From positions 1 through 64,000 of the forward strand of contig CAVTVU010000011.1 of assembly GCA_963738305.1 (NCBI GenBank): a stretch of DNA of 64,000 nt, in the 5' to 3' direction. Every line of letters begins with the position of its first letter. Position 1 is the first letter of the stretch. Below are positions 16,873 to 24,880 of this stretch, piece by piece. The notes under the pieces were generated by a model, which saw only the letters and a list, made by a program, of their open reading frames with translations, was not told the origin of the DNA and made no database searches. Both the position numbers and the translations under genes were made by a program. Source of the DNA: JBBRHQ01 sp963738305. Lineage in GTDB: Bacteria; Actinomycetota; Thermoleophilia; Solirubrobacterales; 70-9.

Positions 16873-18405
16873 GTGTTGAATTGGTCAGTAGCGCGGTCCA
16901 GTCACGCCTGCTTGGGACACTGCTTGGAGGCATCGGCCCTAACAACAGCCAGTCGCAGCGGATTCCTTCTCCGCCGCTCTCCCCTGCTGAAGCTGCAGGG
17001 CGACGAGCGCCTGGTCTCGCTGGTGCGCACCGGCAACCCGGGCGCCTTCGAGACGATGGTCGACCGCTACCAGGCACGGCTGCTCGGCTTCTGCCGCCAG
17101 ATGCTGGGCTCCACCGAGGACGCCGAGGACGTGCTCCAGGAGGTCTTCGTCAACGCCTATAAGGCGATGCTCGCCGACGAGCGCGAGATCAACCTCCGTC
17201 CGTGGCTCTACCGGATCGCCCGCAACCGCTGCCTCAACCACCTCCGCAAGCCGACTCCGGACGCGACCGACACCATGGACAGCCTGCCCGAGGTCGACGC
17301 GGCCTCGACCCATGAGCGCGCCCACAACCGCGAGGAGTTCCGCCAGCTCATCAAGGACGTCAACAAGCTTCCCGAGACCCAGCGCTCCGCCCTGCTGCTG
17401 CGCGAGATCGACGCGATGTCCTACGAGGACATCGCCCAGACCATGGAGACGACGGTCCCCTCGGTCAAGTCCCTGCTGGTGCGGGCGCGCATCTCGCTGG
17501 CCGAGGCCAGCCAGGCGCGCCAGCTGACCTGCGGCGAGGTGCGGCTCGAGCTGGCCGAGGCGGCCGAGGGCCTGCGCAAGATCTCCGGGCCGGTCCGCCG
17601 CCACGTGCGCGAGTGCGACGAGTGCGCTGACTTCCGCAGCCAGGTTCGCAGCGACGCGAAGGCGCTGGCCGCCCTCGTTCCGATCGGGCCGATCGTCGCT
17701 CTGAAGGGCTTCATCGCCTCCAAGCTCGGCTTCGGTGGCGGCAGCGCCGCCGGCAGCGGCGCCGCGAGCGCCGGCTCCGGCATCGGCGCCGCCGGCTCGG
17801 CCGGCGCATTCGGTGCCGGCGGGGCCGCCGCGGGCGGGGCCGCCGGCGGGATCAGCGCCGTCGGCAGCGCCATCGGCGCCAAGGCAGTCGCCGGTGTCGT
17901 CACCGCCGCCGTGATCACCGCCGGAGCGGTCGAGGTTCGCGACCAGGTCGCGGCCCCCGACCCCGGGCCGACCGCATCGGTGGCGACCAAGCTGGTCGAG
18001 AAGCGGCCGGCCGACGTCGCACATCGCGGCCAGCCGATCTCCGCCCCCACCCCGCAGGAGCCCGCGCCTGCGCCGATCACGCAGGCGCCCCCCGTCCCGG
18101 CAGCAGACCCGGCGCCGGCCCCTGCCGCCGAGCCCGCGCCGGCTGAAGTTCCGCCGCCGACGGCGGCCGAGTCGACTACACCGGTTGCTCCGGCCGTCGC
18201 CCCCGCCGAGGAAGCGGGTTCCGGAGATTCCGACGCCGGCGCGAGCAGCTCGACCGGCACCGCAGTGACCACGACGACGACCACCACGACCGGCACCGGG
18301 ACCGGTGAGACGGCGGTGGTCGTGGTCGGAACGCCCGGTCCGGAGGCCACCGTCCCGGTCACGCCTCCCGCCGAAGATCCGGACGGCGCCGCCGCCGGCA
18401 GCTGA
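16873..18405 (+). CDS. ECF sigma factor fused to zinc-binding anti-sigma-like and transmembrane tail
   Basis: 510 residues. Sigma region 2 spans ~45-115 (GAFETMVDRYQARLLGFCRQ ... EDAEDVLQEVFVNAYKAM) and region 4 ~155-205 (LPETQRSALLLREIDAMSYE, SLLVRARISLAEA). A zinc-finger motif HVRECDECADF follows near 244-251 (HxxxCxxC), as in anti-sigma ZAS domains. Next come a Gly/Ala-rich stretch, a hydrophobic segment ~336-352 (AVAGVVTAAVITAGAVEV), then a Pro/Thr-rich tail likely outside the membrane. Sigma, putative anti-sigma and membrane anchor thus sit in one chain. The GTG start at 16873 is weakly supported; the first ~30 residues may be untranslated. Confidence 0.82.
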   Translation: MLNWSVARSSHACLGHCLEASALTTASRSGFLLRRSPLLKLQGDERLVSLVRTGNPGAFETMVDRYQARLLGFCRQMLGSTEDAEDVLQEVFVNAYKAMLADEREINLRPWLYRIARNRCLNHLRKPTPDATDTMDSLPEVDAASTHERAHNREEFRQLIKDVNKLPETQRSALLLREIDAMSYEDIAQTMETTVPSVKSLLVRARISLAEASQARQLTCGEVRLELAEAAEGLRKISGPVRRHVRECDECADFRSQVRSDAKALAALVPIGPIVALKGFIASKLGFGGGSAAGSGAASAGSGIGAAGSAGAFGAGGAAAGGAAGGISAVGSAIGAKAVAGVVTAAVITAGAVEVRDQVAAPDPGPTASVATKLVEKRPADVAHRGQPISAPTPQEPAPAPITQAPPVPAADPAPAPAAEPAPAEVPPPTAAESTTPVAPAVAPAEEAGSGDSDAGASSSTGTAVTTTTTTTTGTGTGETAVVVVGTPGPEATVPVTPPAEDPDGAAAGS

Positions 18406-18415
18406 GTTGCCGGAT

Positions 18416-18438
18416 TTGACAGGCGCGCCCCGGGGCGC
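18416..18438 (+). promoter_or_regulatory. possible -35 box and adjoining palindrome
   Basis: TTGACA at 18416-18421, just after the sigma gene stop, is followed by the perfect 14-nt palindrome GCGCCCCGGGGCGC at 18425-18438. No convincing -10 box is seen at normal spacing (AACGCT at 17 nt). It could be a promoter for the FG-GAP gene or a hairpin ending the sigma transcript. Confidence 0.3.
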
Positions 18439-18540
18439 AACGCTCTAGGTCCACCCTGGCAAAAGCGGCGAGTGGGCCGATCGTTGGTCGGCTGACCACC
18501 GCATGAGGAGGCAGATCCCATCCGGGGATCCAGAACGGCA

Positions 18541-20295
18541 ACGGGAGGCGTAGATAGACGGCGCGCGCGCCGCGGCGCCCGGCTCTGCAGCAACCTCGCC
18601 CTCGGAGTCCTCGTCCTGGCACTCTCGCCGGCCCTCGCGTCCGCCGATATCACCTTCGCCCCCGCGACCTCACCTGGCGGCGGCAGCCAGGCGGTTGCGG
18701 TCGCGGACTTCAACAACGACGGCCGCAGCGACCTGGTGACCGGCAGTTGGGGTTGCTGCGTCCAGGTGCTGCTCGGGCACGCTGACGGCTCGTTCAGCCC
18801 GGCGACCCCGTTCACTGCGGCGGGGGTCCCGGACTCGGTCGCGGTCGCGGACTTCAACCGCGACGGCGATGCCGACGTCGCGGCCGGGATCGACGGGTCC
18901 GACGACGTGCTGGTCCTGCTCGGCAACGGGGACGGCTCGCTCGGGTCCAAGCACAGCTTCGACGTAGGTGCCGGCCAGAGCTCGATCGCGGCCGCTGACC
19001 TCGACCACGATGGAATCCCCGACCTCGCCGTTGCGACCAGCGGCGGGGTGAAAGTCCTGCTGGGAGACGGAACCGGGCGATTCGGAGCGGCGAACAGCTT
19101 TGCGGCCGGCGCGGGCCCGCGCTCCGTGAAGATCGCCGACCTCAACAACGACGGCTACCCCGACCTCGCCGTCGCCAGCTCCGGCTCCAATCAGATCTCG
19201 GCTCTCCTCGGAAAGGGGGACGGAACCTTCGGCGCGGCGCAGGGCTACGACGTCGGCGAAAGCCCTCTCTCGGTCGCGGTCGCCGACCTGAACAACGACG
19301 GCATTCGCGACCTGGTCAGCGCCGACTTCGACGCCGATCAGGTCTCGGTCCTGCTCGGCGAAGGGAGCGCCGCGTTCGCCGACGCCGTGAGCTACCCGGC
19401 GGGCGACGGTCCGCAGTCGGTAACGATCGGCGACCTCGACGGCGACAACGTGCGCGACCTGGTCACAGCCAACAACGGCTCCGGTGACGTCTCCGTCCTG
19501 CGGGGAGCGGGCAACGGATCGTTCGAGCCGGCGCTCGCCTTCCCGGTCAGCGCCCACCCCGAGGGGGTCGCCGTCGGGCAGCTGAACCGCGACGGTGTGC
19601 CCGACGTCGCGACCGCGTCGAACGCAGACGGCGTCTCCGTGCTGCTCAACGCCCCGCGGGCCGACCCGGACCTCGCCGCGCTCGCCTTCGGCTCCACCAC
19701 GCCAGTTCCCCGGCGCACGTTGAGCCCCCCGCAGACCTTGACGCTGACCAACCACGGCTCGGCACCGCTCATCGTGTCGGGCTTCGCTTTCAGCGGGGCC
19801 AACCCGGACGACTTCACCACCGGTGCCGACACGTGCCACGCGGCAATCGCCCCGGCGGATGCCTGCTCGGTCAAGGTCCGCTTCGCCCCCCAGGCCGAGG
19901 GCGCCCGGGCGGCCATCCTGACTGCGCTGACAAACGCCGCCGAGGATCCGGCTGTCGACCTGTCTGGGACCGCCGGGCCGCTGCCGCGCGGGCCGCGCGG
20001 GCCTCGCGGGCCCCGGGGGCCGGCGGGCAGGAACGCGAAGGTCAACTGCGTCGTGCGGGATCAGGGCCACGCCGGCGTCAAGGTGATCTGCCGGGTCAAG
20101 CTGGTCGGCCGGCGCTCGGCCAAGCTGCGCTGGCGGGTGACGAAGCACCATCGCACCGTCACCCACGGCGTCCTCTTCGCCCGCCACGGTCACGCCCGGC
20201 TGCGGCTCTCGGGCGCCGAAGGTCTGCGGCGCGGGCGCTACGTCCTGCACGTCGCCGGCCGCAGGCGCGGCATCGTCTTCGTAGTCCGTAGCTAG
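18541..20295 (+). CDS. secreted FG-GAP/VCBS repeat protein, start unresolved
   Basis: Exported protein. A signal peptide-like segment LGVLVLALSPALASAD precedes seven FG-GAP/VCBS repeats, each with a calcium-binding-type loop such as ADFNNDGRSDLV, ADLDHDGIPDLA and ADLNNDGYPDLA. A choice-of-anchor-like Ig domain follows (LTLTNHGSAPLIVSGFAFSG, SVKVRFAPQ). Then come a collagen-like GPRGPRGPRGPAG linker and a basic C-terminal module. The frame is open from 18496 without ATG/GTG/TTG before the GTG at 18736, which would remove the signal peptide and first repeat. An indel near 18500-18560 is suspected (an out-of-frame ATG lies near 18508). Its stop overlaps that of the convergent methyltransferase. 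Confidence 0.72.
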   Translation, partial: TGGVDRRRARRGARLCSNLALGVLVLALSPALASADITFAPATSPGGGSQAVAVADFNNDGRSDLVTGSWGCCVQVLLGHADGSFSPATPFTAAGVPDSVAVADFNRDGDADVAAGIDGSDDVLVLLGNGDGSLGSKHSFDVGAGQSSIAAADLDHDGIPDLAVATSGGVKVLLGDGTGRFGAANSFAAGAGPRSVKIADLNNDGYPDLAVASSGSNQISALLGKGDGTFGAAQGYDVGESPLSVAVADLNNDGIRDLVSADFDADQVSVLLGEGSAAFADAVSYPAGDGPQSVTIGDLDGDNVRDLVTANNGSGDVSVLRGAGNGSFEPALAFPVSAHPEGVAVGQLNRDGVPDVATASNADGVSVLLNAPRADPDLAALAFGSTTPVPRRTLSPPQTLTLTNHGSAPLIVSGFAFSGANPDDFTTGADTCHAAIAPADACSVKVRFAPQAEGARAAILTALTNAAEDPAVDLSGTAGPLPRGPRGPRGPRGPAGRNAKVNCVVRDQGHAGVKVICRVKLVGRRSAKLRWRVTKHHRTVTHGVLFARHGHARLRLSGAEGLRRGRYVLHVAGRRRGIVFVVRS

Positions 20296-21035
20296 GTCTT
20301 GCGCACCTTCCAGATCTGCTCCATCGGCCAGCGCCGCGCCCAGGCCGCCTGCGACCCGCTCCGGTAGGGCGAGCTTGCCCCCTCCGGGGCGCGGATCTCG
20401 ATCAGGTCCTCGACCGCGAGACCATTGGCGCGGAAGAGGCGGATCCAGTCGCCGTAGTTGAGGTTGAACTCGACCGACCCCTCCGGCGTCTCCCAGCGGT
20501 GCATGCCGAAGTAGTCGCGATGCAGGCGCTGGTCGTTGTCGTCCGATTCCTCGTTCCAGCAGAGCCACTCGAAGGGCGTCGCTCCGCTGAATGCGAAGAA
20601 TCCCCCGGGGCGCAGCAGGCGCGAAACCTCCGGCACGACGAGGTATGGGTCGGCGAAGTTGGTCGCTCCCCAATCACAGAAGACGATGTCGAAAGAGGCC
20701 TCCCCGAGGGGTACCGCCTCGGCGCTAGCGCCGATCAGGGGGAAGTCAAGGCCCGCCGCCTCGTTCTCCTCCGTCGCCCGCTCGAGCCGGACCGGAGAGT
20801 TGTCGAGCCCCACCGGCCGGCCTCCCCGGCGGGCCAGGGCCCGCGACCACTCGGCCGCCCCGCAGCCCAGCTCGAGCGCGTCCTTCCCGTCGACGTCGCC
20901 GAGGACCTGCAGAGCGTCCTCGGGAATAGCCCAGACGCCCCAGGCCCAGCCATCGGCGATGAAGTCCCCGATCTTCTGGTCGTACTCAGCGGAGGAGAGG
21001 TCCCAGTAAACGCGGTTCTGATCAGCGTCGCTCAT
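20292..21035 (-). CDS. class I SAM-dependent methyltransferase
   Basis: 247 residues. N-terminal NRVYWDLSSAEYDQKIGDFI is typical of Methyltransf_11/25 proteins. Motif I is ALELGCGAAEWSRALARRGG, with VGLDNSP as the acidic SAM-ribose site, then FDIVFCDWGATNFADPYLVV and RLLRPGGFFAFSGATPFEWL. The C-terminal half (RDYFGMHRWETPEGSVEFNL) probably contacts the substrate, which is unknown. It ends in a 4-nt tail-to-tail overlap with the FG-GAP gene. Confidence 0.85.
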   Translation of the reverse strand: MSDADQNRVYWDLSSAEYDQKIGDFIADGWAWGVWAIPEDALQVLGDVDGKDALELGCGAAEWSRALARRGGRPVGLDNSPVRLERATEENEAAGLDFPLIGASAEAVPLGEASFDIVFCDWGATNFADPYLVVPEVSRLLRPGGFFAFSGATPFEWLCWNEESDDNDQRLHRDYFGMHRWETPEGSVEFNLNYGDWIRLFRANGLAVEDLIEIRAPEGASSPYRSGSQAAWARRWPMEQIWKVRKT

Positions 21036-21085
21036 CCGTCGAGCCTAGGACAGACGGGGCCGACTGGTGCGCGGTGGTCCGCCTG

Positions 21086-21805
21086 CTAGGCCGAGTGACT
21101 CTCCCCCGGAGCGAGGATCACGACCTTCGAGGAGGTCTTCGACTCGACGTCGGACTTGAATGCCTCGGCGTCGGTCTCGATCGGCGGGAAGGTGTTGTAG
21201 TGCATCGGGATCACGGTGCCGGCGCCGACGAACCCGGCGGCGACGACAGCATCGTGACGATCCATTGTGTAGTGACCGCCGATCGGCAGCAGGGCGACGT
21301 CGATCGGGTTGCGCTCGGCGATCAGCTTCATGTCGCTGAACAGGCAGGTGTCCCCCGCGTGGTAGAGGGTGAGGCCGCCGATGTTGATCAGGAAGCCGGC
21401 CGGGGTGCCGATCGGGACGCCCTTCTCGGCGCTGAAGGGTGCATCGGCAGAGCCGGGAAGGGTGTTCGTATGCCAGGCGGGCACCATCTTGATCCAGCCC
21501 CAGTCGAAGCTGACCGTCCCCCCCAGGTTGGGATCGGAGACCTTCTCCTCCTCGATCCCCTGTGACCCAAGCCAGGCGGCCAGCTCGACGATCCCAAGGC
21601 AGTGCGCGCCGGTCCGCTTCGCCACCGGGACCGCGTCGGCCATGTGGTCGGCGTGACCGTGAGTGATCGCGATATGGGTCGGGTTGACGTCGTCCGCCGT
21701 GGCGACAGCGATCGGGTTGTTCGGCTTCAGGAAGGGATCGACGAGCAGGTTCGCCTCCCCCTCGCTCAGCTCAAAGCAAGACTGGCCGTGGAACTTGATT
21801 TCCAT
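21086..21805 (-). CDS. metal-dependent hydrolase, UPF0173 (MBL fold)
   Basis: 239 residues, metallo-beta-lactamase fold of the UPF0173 group. It begins MEIKFHGQSCFELSEGEANL, has the zinc motif HGHADHM, then LYHAGDTCLFSDMKLIAE, VALLPIGGHYTMD and a C-terminal VIPMHYNTFP. These match the bacterial family well in length and motif order. The substrate is unassigned. The start is 2 nt after the stop of the 110-residue gene upstream, so the two are co-translated. Confidence 0.88.
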   Translation of the reverse strand: MEIKFHGQSCFELSEGEANLLVDPFLKPNNPIAVATADDVNPTHIAITHGHADHMADAVPVAKRTGAHCLGIVELAAWLGSQGIEEEKVSDPNLGGTVSFDWGWIKMVPAWHTNTLPGSADAPFSAEKGVPIGTPAGFLINIGGLTLYHAGDTCLFSDMKLIAERNPIDVALLPIGGHYTMDRHDAVVAAGFVGAGTVIPMHYNTFPPIETDAEAFKSDVESKTSSKVVILAPGESHSA

Positions 21806-21807
21806 CT

Positions 21808-22140
21808 TCAGCGATCTCCTTCGGTTTGGTCGTTCTCGAGCTCGGAGTGAAGCGCCCAGCCGACCGCTACGCCGACCATCATCCCCAGCCGTGTTTCCTC
21901 GGCGAGCAGGTTCCTCACCGCGGCGAGGCGCTCGTCGGGGTCGGGCGTGGTGGCGGCCTTCAGCGTCACCGCCTCGTGCGATTCGGCGAACCAGCCGCCT
22001 GTGTCCAGCGCGGAGGCCAGCACCCGTTCGAGCTGAGGCGCGGCCCGGCCGACGATCCGCTCGGCCTCCTCGAAGCGCTCGCTCTCGCCGAGGCGGTCGA
22101 CCGCGGCCTCGAGCCGCTCGTCGCTGATTGGGCTCTCCAC
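21808..22140 (-). CDS. hypothetical protein
   Basis: 110 residues from a GTG at 22140 (VESPISDERLEAAVDRLGES). Predicted helical and acidic: RFEEAERIVGRAAPQLERVL, SHEAVTLKAATTPDPDERLA, NLLAEETRLGMMVGVAVGWA. No signal peptide; one mildly hydrophobic segment near the C-terminus (MMVGVAVGWAL). Function unknown. The 2-nt spacing to the UPF0173 gene argues for a shared transcript. The frame extends upstream through antisense of the acetyltransferase gene. Confidence 0.65.
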   Translation of the reverse strand: MESPISDERLEAAVDRLGESERFEEAERIVGRAAPQLERVLASALDTGGWFAESHEAVTLKAATTPDPDERLAAVRNLLAEETRLGMMVGVAVGWALHSELENDQTEGDR

Positions 22141-22169
22141 GCGGCCCACCTTACCCGGGCGCGCCGGGC

Positions 22170-22973
22170 TCACGCTGCGGCCTTCGGCTCCGCCTCCCCG
22201 GCCAGCTCGGGTGGCCGCAGCTCCCACATCTGTAGCGCACCGAAATCGCGATAGCCGGCTCTCTCGTAGACCCCTCTCCCGAGCTTCGTCGCCTGCAGCG
22301 TCGTCGTCGCGCACCCTCGCTCGCGCGCGTCGCACATCGCCCGGCGCATCAGCGCGCCGGCCAGGCCTCTGCCGCGGGCAACCTCGAGGGTCGCGACGCA
22401 CCACACGGAGCAGTCGAGGCTCCCATCGAAGCCGGGGTGATCGGTGCTGAGGACCGTGGAGACGGGCTCTCCCTCGAGGCGGGCGACGTAGGTGAAGCAC
22501 GGATCGGGCAGCGCCGAGACCCCGGCCCGCCAGGTCCCCTCGGCGTGGCCGTAGGCGCGGTCGTTGATCGCGAACACCTCCTCCGGGGATCCCTGGTCCC
22601 ATTCGATCTCGTCGAGGTCGAGCTCCTCGACCCCGGCCAGCTCGGTCCCCATGGCTCGGGGCTGCGCGTCGAGCTTGTGGCCGGCGCGCTCCAGCATCGC
22701 CGCGGTCCCCGCGTCGTCGGGGCGTACCCAGACGGTCCAGGCACAGCCGGCCTCGGCATAGGCAGCGGCGATCGCTTCGTAGTGCTCGGCGAGGGCTGCC
22801 GGGTCGGTGTAGGCGACGCTGTTGAAGACCGAGCGGGCCGCTACCGCGGGGCTGATTGCGGCGATCACCCCGTCTCGCTCCATCAGCGCGCTGCTCTCGG
22901 GTCCCCCGCCGGCCGCTCTTAACCAGTCTCGAAGCCCCAGTACGTTCAGCTCGAGCCAGTCGCGATCATCCAT
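22170..22973 (-). CDS. GNAT family N-acetyltransferase
   Basis: 267 residues. The C-terminal half is a GNAT domain with the acetyl-CoA pyrophosphate loop VARGRGLAGALMRRAM, preceded by SVWCVATLEV and followed by LQATKLGRGVYERAGYRDFG. The N-terminal half (AYAEAGCAWTVWVRPDDAGT) looks like a degenerate second GNAT-like domain. Substrate unknown. Same strand as the genes on either side, about 30 bp apart, so it may be part of a transcript starting at the HxlR gene. Confidence 0.8.
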   Translation of the reverse strand: MDDRDWLELNVLGLRDWLRAAGGGPESSALMERDGVIAAISPAVAARSVFNSVAYTDPAALAEHYEAIAAAYAEAGCAWTVWVRPDDAGTAAMLERAGHKLDAQPRAMGTELAGVEELDLDEIEWDQGSPEEVFAINDRAYGHAEGTWRAGVSALPDPCFTYVARLEGEPVSTVLSTDHPGFDGSLDCSVWCVATLEVARGRGLAGALMRRAMCDARERGCATTTLQATKLGRGVYERAGYRDFGALQMWELRPPELAGEAEPKAAA

Positions 22974-23007
22974 CGGCCGACCCTAGACGATCGCTGCGGG
23001 CTCGCCG

Positions 23008-23664
23008 TCAGGCCTTGAGGGCCAGGGTGATCCCGTCGGCGACGCCCACCATCGCCACCGGCTCCACCCTGGGATCGGTGGAGATGCGGTCGTTCAGCTC
23101 GCGGATCGCCTGCACCCCCTCGTCGTCGGCGTCGGGGTCGATCACCTCGCCCGCCCGGAAGACGTTGTCGACCATCACCATTCCGCCCGAGCGCAGCAGG
23201 CGAAGCGCCTCCTCGTAGTAGTCGGGGTAGCTGACCTTGTCGGCGTCGATGAAGGCAAAGTCGAACGAATCCGCCGGGTCGAGGCCGCTCAACGTCTCCA
23301 GCGCCGGGCCGATCCGCAGCTCGATCCGATCGCCAACCCCGGCGAGCTCGAAATGGCGCTGGGCGATCTTCGTCCACTCTTCGGAGATGTCGCAGGTGAG
23401 GAGCGTCCCGCCGTCGGCCAGCCCGCGGGCAATCGAGATCGACCCGTAGCCGGTGAAGGTCCCAATCTCCAGTGCCCGCTCCGCGCCGATCGCCCGCACC
23501 AGGAGCGTCGTCAACGCCCCCTGCTCCGGGGCCATTTGCATCACGGCCACGTCGCCGAGCGCCGCGGTCTCCTGATCGAGCGAGCGCAGCACCTCGTCCT
23601 GGCGCGAGTGCTCGACCGCGTAGCCGTGCAGCTCCGCGGACATCGGTGTGAACTTCTCGCCCAT
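23008..23664 (-). CDS. class I O-methyltransferase
   Basis: 218 residues of the caffeoyl-CoA O-methyltransferase-like group (Methyltransf_3). Motifs: EIGTFTGYGSISIARGL for SAM binding, the metal ligand region FDFAFIDADKVSYPDYYEEA, and MVMVDNVFRAGEVIDP containing the second Asp-Asn pair. ATG at 23664 (MGEKFTPMSAELHGYAVEHS) chosen; the frame is open upstream through the neighbouring gene. Bacterial relatives methylate catechols or metabolites in a divalent-metal-dependent way. It begins 8 nt after the pseudo-rhomboid stop. Confidence 0.87.
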   Translation of the reverse strand: MGEKFTPMSAELHGYAVEHSRQDEVLRSLDQETAALGDVAVMQMAPEQGALTTLLVRAIGAERALEIGTFTGYGSISIARGLADGGTLLTCDISEEWTKIAQRHFELAGVGDRIELRIGPALETLSGLDPADSFDFAFIDADKVSYPDYYEEALRLLRSGGMVMVDNVFRAGEVIDPDADDEGVQAIRELNDRISTDPRVEPVAMVGVADGITLALKA

Positions 23665-23672
23665 CCGCGGCG

Positions 23673-24434
23673 TCAGTCGCCCTGGCGGAGGCTGGCCGCG
23701 CTGAGGCCGGCGAGGGCACCGACGGCCCCGCCCGCCAAACCGGCGAAGGCATTGGCGGTGCCCTCGAAGATCGGCAGCGCCAGCAGGACTGCCGCGGCGA
23801 CGGCGACCCCGATCGCGTCGTAGTCGTCGTCGATCGCCCCGCGCGCCTCGGAGTGGCGCAGGGCAAACCACGCCGCCAGCGCGCCCAGCGCCAGCCCGTT
23901 GCCGCCGGCGGCCACCGTCACGTCGCCGAGGGCGGTCTCGATCCCATCGGCGGCGAGCATCCCGAGCGAGCCGCAGGCCACCATCAGCACCAGTGTCGGG
24001 ACGCTGCCGAGGCGGCGCTCCAGCCCGGGGCCGAAGATCGCGACCATGACGCCGACCACGAACAGGTAGCCGATGTCCTGGTAGGCGAAGGGTGCCGCCA
24101 GGTAGCGCCACAGCTCATTGCCGACCGGGCCGCCGATCGCGCCGAGGGCGGTAAGCGGCTTGTCGAGAGCGCGCTGCACCAGGGTCATCACGACCGAGGC
24201 GCCGATCACGGCGACGGTCGCGTAGGGCCGGGTGGCGTCGAGGGAGGCCAGCCCGGCGCGGCGCCGCCGGCGGCGCCGGCGCTTGGACGGCTTCGGCTCG
24301 AAGCCGTCGCCGCGACGCTCCAGCTTCGGGGCCCGCTTGCGGAGGCGGGCCCCGCAGTATGGGCACTCGGTGACGTATGGACTGACCTCGGAGCCGCAGT
24401 TCTTGCAGATGACGCTGAGCTCGGTCTCGCTCAC
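23673..24434 (-). CDS. zinc-ribbon, rhomboid-like membrane protein, probably protease-inactive
   Basis: 253 residues. An N-terminal zinc ribbon (CKNCGSEVSPYVTECPYCGA, four Cys, residues ~10-29) and an Arg/Lys-rich linker (KRRRRRRRRAG) lead into a six-helix rhomboid-type membrane domain (ELWRYLAAPFAYQDIGYLFV, MVACGSLGMLAADGIETA, AAGGNGLALGALAAWFAL). In active rhomboids the fourth helix has GxSG with the catalytic Ser; here it reads GGNG. The His expected in the last helix is also absent (NAFAGLAGGAVG). It is therefore likely a pseudoprotease. The GTG start overlaps the HxlR stop by 4 nt. Confidence 0.7.
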   Translation of the reverse strand: MSETELSVICKNCGSEVSPYVTECPYCGARLRKRAPKLERRGDGFEPKPSKRRRRRRRRAGLASLDATRPYATVAVIGASVVMTLVQRALDKPLTALGAIGGPVGNELWRYLAAPFAYQDIGYLFVVGVMVAIFGPGLERRLGSVPTLVLMVACGSLGMLAADGIETALGDVTVAAGGNGLALGALAAWFALRHSEARGAIDDDYDAIGVAVAAAVLLALPIFEGTANAFAGLAGGAVGALAGLSAASLRQGD

Positions 24435-24739
24435 CGTTCGAGGATAACCTCATCCCGGCCCCTCGCAGCAGACTCGGCCCAGCGGTTGAGGTCGTAGAGC
24501 ACCCGAGCCAGCTCACGGCCGGCCGGCGAGAGGCGATAGCGGCGGCCCCGGGTGGGCTCGATCACCGCCGCGGCGGCGAGCTCGCGCAGCCGCCGGGCCA
24601 GCACCGAGGAGCTGATCCCCGTGCGCCGGCGCAGCTCGGCGAAGCCGATCGCGTCGCGGCGTAGCTCCCAGACGAGCCGCAGCGACCAGCGGCGGCCGAG
24701 CAGGTCGAGGATGTCGAGCACCGGTGCTTCTCGGGCCAT
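24431..24739 (-). CDS. HxlR/MarR-like winged-helix transcriptional regulator
   Basis: 102 residues from the ATG at 24739. It reads APVLDILDLLGRRWSLRLVW, ELRRRTGISSSVLARRLREL and YRLSPAGRELARVLYDLNRW, the HxlR family winged helix without the usual N-terminal cysteine. It probably senses a ligand or redox state and controls adjacent genes. It heads a minus-strand run through the pseudo-rhomboid and O-methyltransferase genes, with a 4-nt stop/start overlap to the first. The frame stays open to 24880, but that part crosses an intergenic palindrome and is rejected. Confidence 0.8.
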   Translation of the reverse strand: MAREAPVLDILDLLGRRWSLRLVWELRRDAIGFAELRRRTGISSSVLARRLRELAAAAVIEPTRGRRYRLSPAGRELARVLYDLNRWAESAARGRDEVILER

Positions 24740-24817
24740 CGCTTCTATTTTCGAAACTTTCCCGCGCAAAATGCAAGCAAGTTGGTTCTGTTTTCGCACC
24801 AAAGGCCCGTTCTGGTG

Positions 24818-24866
24818 GACGTGGGACCTTTGAACCGCCATATACGCAGCTGAAAGGTCCCACGTC
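24818..24866. repeat. dispersed palindrome, family 1, copy 1
   Basis: Perfect 14-bp inverted repeat: GACGTGGGACCTTT at 24818-24831 and AAAGGTCCCACGTC at 24853-24866, with a 21-nt loop containing GAACCGCCATA. A diverged copy lies at 41109-41150. It is just past the stop of the ligase gene, so it may also act as a terminator. Confidence 0.75.
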
Positions 24867-24880
24867 ACAGGCGCCGCCAC

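Noticed and set aside
17700..18400. Gly/Ala and Pro/Thr-rich repetitive DNA in the sigma gene
   Set aside because: Low-complexity protein coding with normal codon use, not a tandem DNA repeat or CRISPR-like array.
24740..24880. N-terminal extension of the HxlR regulator
   Set aside because: The extension would cross the perfect palindrome 24818-24866 and has no ribosome-binding site; the family N-terminus begins at the ATG at 24739.
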